Shown piece by piece: positions 34,216 to 43,556 of a stretch of 64,000 nucleotides of DNA (position 1 is the first letter of the stretch; the number at the start of each line of letters is the position of its first letter). Below the pieces are notes generated by a model. That model saw nothing but the letters and a program-made list of their open reading frames with translations, was not told the DNA's origin and searched no databases. The DNA is from Mucilaginibacter flavidus. Its GTDB lineage: Bacteria > Bacteroidota > Bacteroidia > Sphingobacteriales > Sphingobacteriaceae. Location: positions 744,001-808,000 of the forward strand of contig NZ_JAMXOE010000002.1 in the NCBI RefSeq assembly GCF_024055575.1, given 5' to 3'. Both the position numbers and the translations under genes were made by a program.

Positions 34216-35397
34216 ATGAACTTTATATCTGTCCAACTACGGCTATTTGTACAAGAGTCAATAGAACCTAAAAATTTTATCGGCAAGCATATAACTACAT
34301 CAGAATTTAATAAATGGAAAAATTTTCTGGAAAAGGAAGAAGCTACAATACTTCTCGCGGTTTCAGAATGGCCTTTGAGCATTCAGGAATATGACCAAAA
34401 GCACATCGAAAGTTTAATTACCGGAATTGTCAATTTAAGTAATACGCTGAATGCCTACATTTTAAAAAATTCAGCTTTACTAAAAAATCATCCCCAAGCG
34501 CGGAGTATCAAGGAACATTACTATTATTCACTTAATCTATTGGAAGGACTCCTTTTGTCGCTGGGTGAATCCTTTCCGGCACAGACAGCAAGCGTAAAAA
34601 TATCACAGGCAAATCTTCGAGCGGTTATACCCCGCTTAAAAGAAAAGTTTTATAAAGTATCGGATCATTTTAATGCCTTCGTTATTGATAAAGAACTATT
34701 GGATGTAGTCATAACCGGCCTATCAGCGCTTATAAATAAAAAAGACATTACCTTGGACGACACGAGGTACATCACATCCCTGATGGATCTGCTGTTAAAG
34801 GATTCTGAATTGGACAACAAAAAACTGGCCGACCTGCTGATCATTCACGATTTTAACACACAAGCGTTTTACCTCTTTTACCTTTATCAACTCAGGGAGC
34901 GCCTGGATGACATTCCCGGCCTGCATGAACAACGAGAAATGTTATTGGCGGAAAAGGACAGGCTTTACAACCTGACGACTGAAAAAGGGCTCACGATGCC
35001 ATCTAAGAACAGAAGTCTATTTATGGAACTGGGTGAATTTGTAAATGGTAAATATACTTTTGCAAAAAAAAGGGTTAAGTTACAACGGAGGTTTATATGC
35101 GATACTAAAAACGCACAAACAAATTCGCGGTTCCTGATCAATTTACCGGTTCCGCAGTTTGGACTATTCATCAGGATGCAAATTGAAAAAGGATTTTTAG
35201 TAAAAGAAAACCTTGGCGAGTTATTCAAATTTTTTGCCGGTCACTTTTACACACCAAACACTTTGTACATTTCTCCGGATAGCTTGCAAAAAAAATCCAC
35301 CGACGTTGAATTTGCCACTGCACAAAAACTAAAGGGACACCTGATTGGCATGATCAACTGGCTCAATGCCAACTATAACCTTTCCAATTATAATTAG
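34216..35397 (+). CDS. RteC-like protein
   Basis: This 393-aa mostly helical protein has a C-terminal ~90 residues (VPQFGLFIRMQIEKGFLVKE, LFKFFAGHFYTPNTLYIS, LKGHLIGMINWLN) that resemble RteC. RteC is the regulator that triggers excision genes in tetracycline-responsive conjugative transposons such as CTnDOT. Here there is no tetQ or rteAB nearby, though a dead receiver domain lies just upstream. It probably marks a former conjugative element. Confidence 0.6.
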   Translation: MNFISVQLRLFVQESIEPKNFIGKHITTSEFNKWKNFLEKEEATILLAVSEWPLSIQEYDQKHIESLITGIVNLSNTLNAYILKNSALLKNHPQARSIKEHYYYSLNLLEGLLLSLGESFPAQTASVKISQANLRAVIPRLKEKFYKVSDHFNAFVIDKELLDVVITGLSALINKKDITLDDTRYITSLMDLLLKDSELDNKKLADLLIIHDFNTQAFYLFYLYQLRERLDDIPGLHEQREMLLAEKDRLYNLTTEKGLTMPSKNRSLFMELGEFVNGKYTFAKKRVKLQRRFICDTKNAQTNSRFLINLPVPQFGLFIRMQIEKGFLVKENLGELFKFFAGHFYTPNTLYISPDSLQKKSTDVEFATAQKLKGHLIGMINWLNANYNLSNYN

Positions 35398-35520
35398 TAA
35401 AGATGATTTTCAGCCGGCATTATATTGGTCGGTAAACATAACCAGGCCCACGTCACTCTTGCTATAATGATTTGAGTTATTAAAATAATTTGTCGATATT
35501 TGTTATTAATTATTACGATC

Positions 35521-35691
35521 ATGAGCGACAAGGATTTAAAAAAATTGACCGACTTGGTTAAAGAAGAACTCAAAACCGTTCCTACAAAGGAACAGGCGCT
35601 TCAATCCTTTATTTCGGCAGGCATCAAGAACGACAAAGGAGAGTTCACCGCGCCGTATGCTATCTTAAATAAATTGGTTAAATCTGCCTGA
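35521..35691 (+). CDS. Small protein upstream of putative ADP-ribosyltransferase, candidate antitoxin
   Basis: This 56-aa protein (MSDKDLKKLTDLVKEELKTV...) is helical and charged in the first half, ending KLVKSA. The start at 35521 avoids an AT-rich hydrophobic lead. Its stop overlaps the start of the next gene (TGATG), so translation is coupled. Size, position and coupling fit an antitoxin, but no family is recognised. Confidence 0.6.
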   Translation: MSDKDLKKLTDLVKEELKTVPTKEQALQSFISAGIKNDKGEFTAPYAILNKLVKSA

Positions 35692-36353
35692 TGTATGAGT
35701 CCCGGCCAAATCTGATCATTGGTTTTCATGGCTGCGAAGAAGAGATCAAAAACAAGTTCATTAATAGTTCCAGTACCATTCAGTTGAGTGAAAAGCCTTA
35801 TGACTGGCTTGGTCACGGCATGTACTTTTGGGAAAACAATTATGAAAGGGCCTTACAATGGGCCAAAGACAAAAAGAAGCGCGGAGAGATCAAAGTCCCT
35901 GCAGTTGTCGGGGCAGTTCTTCATTTAAATTATTGCTGTGATTTTTTGGATAGCCGTTATATTCAATTGTTAAAATTCCATTACCAATTGATGGCCAGCA
36001 GATACCACGCGCTCGGAGAAGAACTTCCTGAAAATAAAGACCTCGCCTACGATATTAATAAAGATAAGATTTTAAGAGTGCTGGATTGTACCACTATTGA
36101 GTACATGCATGCCGGGATATACAAGCAATACCAGTCGGAAATTGCAGCGAAGGGATTCAGTGGGATCAAGCATTTTGATTCCACCAGGGGCGTATTTACC
36201 GAGGGAGGGCCAGCCTTTACCGGTGCCGGCATTTTTGAAAAAAGCCACATACAAATTTGTATCAGAAACCCGGATTGTATTCAGGGGTTTTTCAATCCCA
36301 GAAAGGGCTTTGATTTTATGAAGTGGCTTGACAAAAAATACGGCAATACCTAA
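35691..36353 (+). CDS. Putative ADP-ribosyltransferase-fold protein (candidate toxin)
   Basis: This 220-aa cytosolic protein has an N-terminus IIGFHGCEE followed by DWLGHGMYFWENNYERALQW, resembling the DUF3990/PARP-like ADP-ribosyltransferase pattern of a FHG strand and a GxGMYFW strand with a following Ala-Trp helix. H13, Y45 and E171 (in GVFTEGGPAFTG) could be an H-Y-E triad. Near the end comes SHIQICIRNPDCIQGFF. The coupled 56-aa gene upstream suggests a toxin-antitoxin pair. The last ~20 codons lie in a 370-bp direct repeat whose second copy interrupts the MFS gene. Activity is inferred only. Confidence 0.6.
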   Translation: MYESRPNLIIGFHGCEEEIKNKFINSSSTIQLSEKPYDWLGHGMYFWENNYERALQWAKDKKKRGEIKVPAVVGAVLHLNYCCDFLDSRYIQLLKFHYQLMASRYHALGEELPENKDLAYDINKDKILRVLDCTTIEYMHAGIYKQYQSEIAAKGFSGIKHFDSTRGVFTEGGPAFTGAGIFEKSHIQICIRNPDCIQGFFNPRKGFDFMKWLDKKYGNT

Positions 36354-36657
36354 ATATCAAAGAAATAGATATAACTAACTTTGTTGGCAAGCTGTGATAA
36401 TGGATCTCAACTCCTCCATAAAAAAACCAAAAGCCACAATAACAGAAGTAGAACTGCATAGATTTTCTGTTTTGAAATTTTTCCTTTGATTCCCGCTGCA
36501 GTCAGTTATCTCGCATGATCAATGCCTCGTTTCTTCATAACTGTTTTAAGTAAACTGATTTCTCAACTGAATGTTTAAATATTACCGAAATAGAAATTAA
36601 TACAAAAGGGTGTAGAACTGTTAATTAAACAATTGCAACTATAATTAGGTGCAAAGG
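36287..36657 (+). repeat. Direct repeat, copy A (3' end of ADP-ribosyltransferase gene and downstream)
   Basis: About 370 bp, imperfect, same orientation as copy B at 40586-40957. Shared words include GTTTTTCAATCCCAGAAA, AACTTTGTTGGCAAG, AAAAGCCACAATAACAGAAG, ATAGATTTTCTGTT and AAAAGGGTGTAGAACT. Copy A includes the natural end of the upstream gene and is likely the parent. Confidence 0.85.
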
Positions 36658-36744
36658 CGATTACATGCTAATATACAAACACAATTATATTAGTCAAAAT
36701 AGACTAAGTTAACCTGCGATATGGGTCTCCTATCATGGGTATAG

Positions 36745-36917
36745 TAAGCATCTACCGTTTCCAATAATTTCTTTAAAGTTTCGGTAACAAATGGCAGGTT
36801 TCCCACAGGTGCATATTTCTTCGGTTCCGGTTGTATGTGATTTCCTATCGTTGACAAAATCACTAGCCCGATATCTTTGCTGTAACCTAAATCCTGCCAG
36901 TATAAGGACAACTGCAT
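36745..36917 (-). pseudogene. Fragment of a PRTRC ThiF-like gene
   Basis: The frame reads LYWQDLGYSK then VILSTIGNHIQPEPKKYAPV and GNLPFVTETLKKLLET, nearly identical to the middle of the intact PRTRC ThiF protein encoded at 51544-52350. The rest of the gene is missing. It shows that a second PRTRC cassette was once present, or that a piece of this one was copied here. Confidence 0.85.
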
Positions 36918-37019
36918 TTATAAACATTTGCATTCATTTTGAGTTACAGATAACCTTCACAATCTGTAAACAAACTTATTGAAATTAAAAATTGACCGAG
37001 TTATAGTTATATTTGCATA

Positions 37020-37325
37020 GTGAAACGGAAAACCCCTGTATTTTTCCTGCTCCTGGCAGGTGTTTTTTACCTTTCATCAGTATTGGAGTTTGATCAGGAA
37101 GAAAGTAAAGCCAATTTTAAGCAGGAGCAACAATTTAAAATAGCAATCGAAAAACTGAATGACTTTCATTCCCCCGTTCAGTTAGCTATTTTATCCCTGC
37201 TAATTGTTTTTGGCGTTGTTATATTACCATTTTGCACTAAAATAAACCCTCAAAAACTTTCTAATCTTTCCCGATTTCTACCACCCGAAAGGTTGTTTTT
37301 GCAATACTCCGTTTTTCGTATCTGA
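37020..37325 (+). CDS. Small membrane protein
   Basis: This 101-aa protein begins with GTG (MKRKTPVFFLLLAGVFYLSS). It has an N-terminal hydrophobic segment, a charged loop of ~35 residues, and a second span (VQLAILSLLIVFGVVILPF), then a basic tail. A TATATTTG promoter box lies at 37008-37015, so the message may be nearly leaderless at this GTG. It precedes the ferric-reductase gene by 74 bp. Function unknown. Confidence 0.5.
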   Translation: MKRKTPVFFLLLAGVFYLSSVLEFDQEESKANFKQEQQFKIAIEKLNDFHSPVQLAILSLLIVFGVVILPFCTKINPQKLSNLSRFLPPERLFLQYSVFRI

Positions 37326-37398
37326 TTTTATTTCCAGTTCTCAAATTCGCCTGTCATTTATCCGGCAGGTACTTTATGGAAATTAAAAATCACAATCA

Positions 37399-39069
37399 AT
37401 GACAGATTCTATATTTCTGCAATTATCCGCTGATTCGGGTATTGTAGCCACCCTTATTTTAACCGTCAATTACCTGTTTGGCATATTGATCATTACATCT
37501 TATCAAAGATCATCCCTTTATAACAGGTTACCTAAAGCCCTAAAAAGCTTTAATATCTATAACTGGCATAACCGGACAGCTTACATTGCTTTGTCCATCA
37601 TATTGCTGCATCCGGTGTTATTGCTCTTTGACCCAGCAACAAAATTTTCATTTATTGACCTTGTTTTTCCCGTTCATGCGCCCACTCAAAAGCTTTTTGT
37701 GGCTTTAGGCACGATCTCCATGTTTGCCATTGTACTGGTTATCCTGACAACGCAAAAATTTGTAAAAAACCGGCTTGGGTTTCGCACCTGGAAAAATATT
37801 CACTTAATTTCTTACGCAACAGGTTTGCTTTTCGTTGTGCATGGGATTGTGATGGACCCGGAATTAAAGAACAGGCCGGTTGATTTCCTGGATGCGGAAA
37901 AGGTAGCCAGTGAAGCATGTTTATTGGTTTTATTAGCTGCAATCTTTTTCAGGGTTCGTTTCGAGATCGGAAAAAGACAATCAGCAAAGTTTTATAAACT
38001 GCACATCTCGCAAATAGTCACAGAAACAATTGATACAAAAACCTTTGTACTAAATATACCGGAAAAGCTCAAAAGTGCATTTAAATATACATCGGGTCAA
38101 TTTATCCAGTTAAAAATATCAGTGAACGGTAAGGAGTATAAAAGGGCATATTCGCTTGCCAGTTCGCCGTATTCAGATAATACGTTTTATTTTACGGTTA
38201 AGCGGGTGAAAGATGGTGTCGTATCCAATCTTTTAAATGATAATCTGAAGCCAGGCAACGAGCTTTTTGTCCTTCCGCCAGCGGGCAATTTTTTTAAAGA
38301 AAACCATTTAACGAATCCTTCTCATTTTGTCTTTTTTGCCGGTGGAAGTGGCATTACACCCATTTTCTCTATTATTAAATCTTTATTGCTCAGGCAGTCA
38401 CATACACATGTTTCCCTGATCTATGCTAACCGGGAATTGGGTTCAGTTATTTTTAAGGAGAAATTGGAAGAGTTACAGGCTTTTTACCAGGGAAGATTTT
38501 CGGTAACCCATATTTTAAGTGCTGCTTCAGTGGGATGGGACGGATTGAAGGGGCGAATTGATCAAGATAAAATAGTTCAGTTTATGAATAGATGGAAGAA
38601 CATGCCGGTTGCAGATACTGTCTATTACATATGCGGGCCTTCGCCATTTATGGAATTAGTCGAGCAAGAATTAATTCAGCATAGAATACCACCGCTTAAA
38701 ATTCGTCTGGAAAGATTTATATCTATTAGTGATGAAAACGACCCATTAAAAGCAGGTACCGGTTTGGAAGATATTACTAATGCAGGTGCCGGGTTAAGCG
38801 CAAAATTGGAGGGTAGCAACAGTGAAACGAATTGTGCAAAAGAACAAACGCTATTGGATGCGCTATTGGAAGAAGGTATCAATGCACCGTATTCCTGTAA
38901 AGAAGGGATTTGTTCAAGCTGCAAAGCAAAGCTTTTGGATGGCACAGTTGTAATGAAAAAGCACGCTTCTTTAACAGACATAGACATTCAGGAAAACTTA
39001 ATTTTGACTTGCCAGGCCATTCCGCTGACCGGGAATATCAAGATTGATTATGATGCAGTAAAATCATGA
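37399..39069 (+). CDS. Ferric reductase-like membrane domain fused to flavin reductase and 2Fe-2S ferredoxin
   Basis: This 556-aa electron-transfer protein has an N-terminal ferric-reductase-like region (1 to ~190) with about five or six spans and histidines placed for haem (NWHNRTAY, LLHPVLLL, WKNIHLISY, VVHGIVM). A ferredoxin-NADP reductase-type module follows, with RAYSLASSP (~250, FAD) and GGSGITPIF (~314, NAD(P)). The C-terminal plant-type 2Fe-2S domain has YSCKEGICSSCKAKLLDG (~497-514) and a fourth Cys in LTC (~536). It could pass electrons from NAD(P)H across the membrane. The next gene, a porin, overlaps by 4 nt. Confidence 0.85.
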   Translation: MTDSIFLQLSADSGIVATLILTVNYLFGILIITSYQRSSLYNRLPKALKSFNIYNWHNRTAYIALSIILLHPVLLLFDPATKFSFIDLVFPVHAPTQKLFVALGTISMFAIVLVILTTQKFVKNRLGFRTWKNIHLISYATGLLFVVHGIVMDPELKNRPVDFLDAEKVASEACLLVLLAAIFFRVRFEIGKRQSAKFYKLHISQIVTETIDTKTFVLNIPEKLKSAFKYTSGQFIQLKISVNGKEYKRAYSLASSPYSDNTFYFTVKRVKDGVVSNLLNDNLKPGNELFVLPPAGNFFKENHLTNPSHFVFFAGGSGITPIFSIIKSLLLRQSHTHVSLIYANRELGSVIFKEKLEELQAFYQGRFSVTHILSAASVGWDGLKGRIDQDKIVQFMNRWKNMPVADTVYYICGPSPFMELVEQELIQHRIPPLKIRLERFISISDENDPLKAGTGLEDITNAGAGLSAKLEGSNSETNCAKEQTLLDALLEEGINAPYSCKEGICSSCKAKLLDGTVVMKKHASLTDIDIQENLILTCQAIPLTGNIKIDYDAVKS

Positions 39070-40325
39070 GCAAGTTAAAATATCCGGTAATGGCTATGGT
39101 TTCCATAACCTGGCTGTTTTTTACTATGAAACTTCATGCGCAAACGACTGATACTACTAAAAAATTCACCCTTGATGACAGTTCCACGCGTCCCCACCCT
39201 TTTCAATATGACAAGGATTCCGGTTTACAGTATAAAAATGGAGATTTTACTTTAACAACCTGGGCTTATGCGGAAGGTTTATTTTCTCCTGGCGATTATT
39301 CCGCATTCCGGCGCGTAAGGCAGGGGATGGAATTTAGGCTTCCGGCTTATAACTTTCGCATCAGTGGCAACAGGTACAGAACGGTATTATTTTACGAAGT
39401 TGACTTTACAGATAATAAGTTCTTCCAGGCAACCAAACGTTTTAAAGACTGGGAAAATTTATTTATTGCTTTTCAAAATGCGGACGATCCGAATAAATTC
39501 AGAATACTATTTGGCGAAAACACGCATGTTTTTTCACGGGAAGATAACCTCTCGTCAGGCAATCTTGTTACCATTAACAGAAGCCTGATATTAGAAGAAC
39601 ATGGCTCCGTTAATAATTTCGGCACGCAGTGGGGCTTGCAAATACAGAAGCAAATTAATCCTACTGTTTTTTTGCAATTTGCCATGCAGGACAACCGGGG
39701 TTCCATGAATACAGATACGCCCCGTTATCAGTTTTGGAAAGATATAGCTATTAAAGTAACCAAAACCTTCATCCAGCCTACGGACAAAAGCCCTGAAAGA
39801 TTGAATGTTGGTGTTGCCATTGACCGGACGACTGATATTACCAACCGGAGTTTTGTTCTGGTGTCTGCAATAAACCAGGTTTCACTTGGCAGCACACCCG
39901 CCACCGGGAATAAATTTAGCTTTGAAAACAACCTGGATTATACAAATAAACTCGGCAAGCATTTATATACGTTTGAATATGAAACGATTTACTCGCGTTA
40001 TTCAGATCAGGGTTTAAATGTCGCAGGCGGCTATGCCATGCTGCAATTTCAGCTCTTTGACGAAGAAAATACCGGGGATCTTGTTCCATTTGTTAGGTAT
40101 GATCTTGTTAATTTATCAAATAGGGTCTCAGCCGCCACAGAACAGGCGGTTCGGTTAGGGATCAATTATAATTTGCCATTCACACATAAATTAGTAAACT
40201 TTCATGTCGAGTACGCGAAACACTTATTAAACGGTTCTTCGCAAATAATAAGTCCTGGCCAGCAAAATTTTGATGAGTTTCGTTTTGAGTTCCGGGTTAA
40301 CGCGGCCAGATATTTAAGATTTTAA
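39066..40325 (+). CDS. Phosphate-selective porin O/P-like outer-membrane protein
   Basis: This 419-aa protein has a signal peptide (cut near KLHAQ) and a beta-barrel pattern of alternating residues, with a short N-terminal SGLQYKNGDFTL strand typical of OprO/OprP-like porins and a C-terminal aromatic residue (ARYLRF). It starts by ATGA overlap with the reductase gene, so the two are one operon. The substrate is unknown. A partner MFS gene begins 2 bp downstream but is truncated. Confidence 0.75.
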   Translation: MSKLKYPVMAMVSITWLFFTMKLHAQTTDTTKKFTLDDSSTRPHPFQYDKDSGLQYKNGDFTLTTWAYAEGLFSPGDYSAFRRVRQGMEFRLPAYNFRISGNRYRTVLFYEVDFTDNKFFQATKRFKDWENLFIAFQNADDPNKFRILFGENTHVFSREDNLSSGNLVTINRSLILEEHGSVNNFGTQWGLQIQKQINPTVFLQFAMQDNRGSMNTDTPRYQFWKDIAIKVTKTFIQPTDKSPERLNVGVAIDRTTDITNRSFVLVSAINQVSLGSTPATGNKFSFENNLDYTNKLGKHLYTFEYETIYSRYSDQGLNVAGGYAMLQFQLFDEENTGDLVPFVRYDLVNLSNRVSAATEQAVRLGINYNLPFTHKLVNFHVEYAKHLLNGSSQIISPGQQNFDEFRFEFRVNAARYLRF

Positions 40326-40326
40326 T

Positions 40327-40650
40327 ATGCAAATTATAACAAGGGCTATTTGGATACTATCATTGGTGAGTTTGCTTACCGACATCTCAAGTGAGATGCT
40401 GTACCCGGTAATGCCCATATACTTAAAGCACATTGGCTTTTCGGTATTATTAATAGGAGTTTTAGAAGAACTTGCTGAAGCAGTTGCCGGGTTTAGTAAA
40501 GGCTATTTTGGCAAATTATCCGATCATCTTAGCAGACGGATACCCTTTATTCGTTGGGGGTATTTTTTAAGTGCTCTGTTCAAGTGTTTTTCAATCCCAG
40601 AAAAGGCTTTGATTTATGAAGCGGCTCGACAAAAATATGGTAGTAACTGA
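40327..40650 (+). pseudogene. MFS transporter truncated by a direct repeat
   Basis: The first ~86 residues are a normal MFS start: LVSLLTDISSEMLYPVMPIY, then a second span, then GYFGKLSDHLSRRIPFI. At 40586 the reading frame enters copy B of the 370-bp repeat and continues for 21 unnatural residues to a stop. More than three quarters of a ~400-aa transporter is missing. Confidence 0.85.
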
Positions 40651-40957
40651 ATATTCAAATAAATAGGCATAACGAACTTTGTTGGCAAGTTGTGATTATG
40701 GCTTTTAGTTCTTCAATATAAAAACTAAAAGCCACAATAACAGAAGTAACACGGCATAGATTTTCTGTTCTGAAAATTTTCTTTAATTCCCGCTCCAGTC
40801 AGGTGTCTTGAGAGATCAATGACCCGTTTCTTCATAGCTGTGTTTTTAAGTAAATCAGTTTTAATCAATCGAACGTATAGTAGAACCAAATAAAAATTAA
40901 TGCAAAAGGGTGTAGAACTACCGAAAGCTAACTTCACAATTGTAATTATGTGCAAAT
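40586..40957 (+). repeat. Direct repeat, copy B (interrupts MFS gene)
   Basis: Second copy of the ~370-bp repeat at 36287-36657. It carries a degraded copy of the last ADP-ribosyltransferase codons (FFNPRKGFD, then stop), now fused to the MFS gene. The spacing between copies is about 4.3 kb. Confidence 0.85.
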
Positions 40958-40984
40958 ACAAATACAAAGTTACCGATCGTTATA

Positions 40985-41108
40985 ACAAAACGGCACGGGC
41001 ATTGGGTTATCTACTGTTAAAGACTTGGTCACAGCTTTAAATGGCACGATCAGGGTGTCGTCTAAACCGGGTGAAGGAGCTTCTTTTTTTATGTCCCTAC
41101 CGAGATAA
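40985..41108 (+). pseudogene. C-terminal fragment of a sensor histidine kinase
   Basis: The frame reads NGTGIGLSTVKDLVTALNGT, then IRVSSKPGEGASFFMSLPR and a stop at 41108. This is the G2 box and end of a HATPase domain. Everything upstream was replaced by the direct repeat. Confidence 0.8.
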
Positions 41109-41148
41109 ATCTTGCTAAACAAATGGCCTAAAATTATTAGACTGCATA

Positions 41149-41183
41149 CGAAGTAGCCGTTCCTGGATGCAACGGCTACTTCG
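41149..41183. terminator. 13-bp inverted repeat in a ~370-bp gene-free stretch
   Basis: CGAAGTAGCCGTT (41149-41161) and AACGGCTACTTCG (41171-41183) form a perfect stem with a 9-nt loop, just after the kinase fragment. No T tract follows. From 41184 to 41478 I see no gene. Confidence 0.5.
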
Positions 41184-41478
41184 TGAAGAGGCAAAACATC
41201 TCTGTGTGCCGTATGTGAACATCAGCTGTCTATGGCGCCGGATAATATGACCGCTGAACAGGTATTATTTCAGACTGGTATAATCCTATCTGCTGGTCGG
41301 CCTTTTTACTTGGTGCAATTGAGGACGGAGAATTGGCTTATGCCCTTTAGTAAGTACCCGTCGATTTGTTTATTAAAGCTGCCTTTGCGAAAATATCCTT
41401 AATCTGGATAAAACCAAATAATCAAACAAAGGTATTTGTTCATGGTTTAATTCAATTACGAAGGTCAAACAATAAAGA

Positions 41479-42168
41479 ATGGAACTGGAAAAGCATTATA
41501 CCAATAGAAGTAGATGGCTCAGGGCGGCTGTTTTAGGTGCAAACGATGGTATCCTTTCAACAACAAGTATAGCAATCGGAGTAGCTGCGGCCAGTACCAC
41601 GAGAAGCCCGATCATTCTGGCAGCGTTAGCCGGATTAGTTGCAGGGGCATTATCAATGGCAGCGGGTGAATATGTTTCTGTCAGTTCACAGTCTGACATA
41701 GAAACTGCAGATTTAGAAAGAGAGAAGAAAGAGCTTGAAACCATACCTGATATCGAGCTAAAAGAGCTTGCGAAAATATATGAAAAACGCGGCTTAGACA
41801 TTAAATTGTCATTGCAGGTAGCTAAACAGCTTTCAAAGCACAATGCCTTAGAAGCTCATGCTAAGGACGAATTAGGAATTAATGAATTTTCGCAGCCAAA
41901 GCCATTGCAGGCAGCTTTAGCTTCCGGCGCATCATTTATATCCGGCGGGTTGTTGCCCTTTTTGGTTTCTTTATTTGCCCCTATAGGTATGATGGTTATT
42001 TTGCTTTATTCTTTGGCCATTATATTTCTTGCATTGTCGGGAGCAATCGCCGCAAAGGCAGGTGGTTCAAGTATGGTGAAAGGTATTATCAGAATCTGCT
42101 TTTGGGGAACCATAGCCATGGGCATCACCGCTTTAGTTGGATATTTATTCAGCGTAAAGACCGGGTAA
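41479..42168 (+). CDS. VIT1/CCC1-family transporter
   Basis: This 229-aa membrane protein of the vacuolar iron transporter family moves Fe(II) or Mn(II). It begins with the family's amphipathic start and first span (WLRAAVLGANDGILSTTSI), then AGALSMAAGEYVSVSSQSD, a family signature. A charged cytosolic metal-binding helical part (about 75-140) follows, then three C-terminal spans. Full length. It heads a plus-strand group with ackA, phosphoketolase and a P-type ATPase, with ~190 bp to ackA. Confidence 0.92.
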   Translation: MELEKHYTNRSRWLRAAVLGANDGILSTTSIAIGVAAASTTRSPIILAALAGLVAGALSMAAGEYVSVSSQSDIETADLEREKKELETIPDIELKELAKIYEKRGLDIKLSLQVAKQLSKHNALEAHAKDELGINEFSQPKPLQAALASGASFISGGLLPFLVSLFAPIGMMVILLYSLAIIFLALSGAIAAKAGGSSMVKGIIRICFWGTIAMGITALVGYLFSVKTG

Positions 42169-42354
42169 GTTCAAAACAGCTCCAACCTTACGCCAAATAA
42201 TATTAATTTTAAATTAAAACCTTTACTGCTTTTATGGCTTATATCAGCAGTAGTTCTTAATGGCCATAAAATTGCAACCGAACATAAAAGGCCTTTAAAT
42301 TATTTCGTTCCTGCCCAATACTACTGCTTTCAATTATTCCCATAAAAATCTACT

Positions 42355-43554
42355 ATGACGAGATCGAACAAGGGCTCTGTATTGACCATCAATGGCGGTT
42401 CGTTCAGCATTAAGTTTGCGCTGTATGCTATTAAAACCCCTTTATCGCTTTTATTGTCGGGTCAGGTGGAAAATATTGGTACCCAAACCTGCAAGCTCAG
42501 TTTTACAAAGGCTGGTTCGGAACAAAACATCATCGATATAAAAGGTGGCGATCACCATGAAGCCGGTAATGCTTTATTAGACTGGCTGGAAAAACAGGAT
42601 GCCTTTGATCATATTAAAGCGGTCGGGCACCGGGTGGTTCACGGGCTGGAACATACCATGCCTGAAAAAATTACAACTCAATTATTGGGTAAACTAAAAG
42701 AAATAAGCGCTTATGACCCGGAGCACTTACCGGAAGAAATTAAGATGATCGGGCTGCTCAGCAAGCGCTACAGATCCATCGTACAGGTGGCCTGCTTTGA
42801 TACCGCATTTCATGCTACCATGCCAACGGTGGCTAAACTATTGGCTATTCCACGCCGGTTCAGTAAGGCCGGTATCAGGCGCTACGGTTTCCATGGGCTC
42901 TCTTATGCCTACCTCATGGAGGAATTGGAAAGGATCGCCGGTAAGGAAGCTGCTAAGGGCAAGGTTATTATAGCGCACCTGGGCAGCGGTGCCAGTCTTG
43001 CCGCTGTCAAAAATGGCAAAAGCATGGATACCAGTATGGGCTTTACGCCAACTGCTGGTATACCAATGAGCACGCGGACAGGTGACCTTGATCCGGGTGT
43101 GGCGGCTTACCTGATGCAACACGAAAAATTGAGTCCATACCAGTTCAATCACCTGGTCAACCATGAATCGGGCCTGCTTGGTATTTCGGAAACCAGCGCT
43201 GATATGCGGCAGCTGCTCAAAATCCGTCATGCCGATCACCGCGCTGCCGAAGCCATTGAATTTTTTTGCTATCAAACTAAAAAATATATCGGGGCTTACG
43301 CCGCCGTTTTAGGGGGTTTAGACACTTTGGTGTTTTCCGGTGGCATTGGCGAACATGCGCCTGCGGTACGGGATAGGATATGTGCTGATCTTGAATTTTT
43401 AGGAATTGACCTGGATAAAAAGAAGAATGCTGAAAATGCAGCGATCATCTCTAAAAGCACTGGCAAGGTTACCATTCGCGTTATTCCAACCAACGAAGAA
43501 TTAATGATAGCCCGCATGGTTTGCAGGGTAATAAAACAGGATATTAAAAAATAA
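42355..43554 (+). CDS. ackA: Acetate kinase
   Basis: This 399-aa enzyme converts acetyl phosphate and ADP to acetate and ATP. Motifs present: a phosphate-binding start [14 protein letters not shown] (slightly divergent from the usual NAGSSS), [19 protein letters not shown], the long signature [20 protein letters not shown] with [10 protein letters not shown], and [10 protein letters not shown]. It lies 2 bp before the phosphoketolase gene, which produces acetyl phosphate, so the two enzymes form one pathway and one operon. Confidence 0.95.
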   Translation: MTRSNKGSVLTINGGSFSIKFALYAIKTPLSLLLSGQVENIGTQTCKLSFTKAGSEQNIIDIKGGDHHEAGNALLDWLEKQDAFDHIKAVGHRVVHGLEHTMPEKITTQLLGKLKEISAYDPEHLPEEIKMIGLLSKRYRSIVQVACFDTAFHATMPTVAKLLAIPRRFSKAGIRRYGFHGLSYAYLMEELERIAGKEAAKGKVIIAHLGSGASLAAVKNGKSMDTSMGFTPTAGIPMSTRTGDLDPGVAAYLMQHEKLSPYQFNHLVNHESGLLGISETSADMRQLLKIRHADHRAAEAIEFFCYQTKKYIGAYAAVLGGLDTLVFSGGIGEHAPAVRDRICADLEFLGIDLDKKKNAENAAIISKSTGKVTIRVIPTNEELMIARMVCRVIKQDIKK

Positions 43555-43556
43555 TT

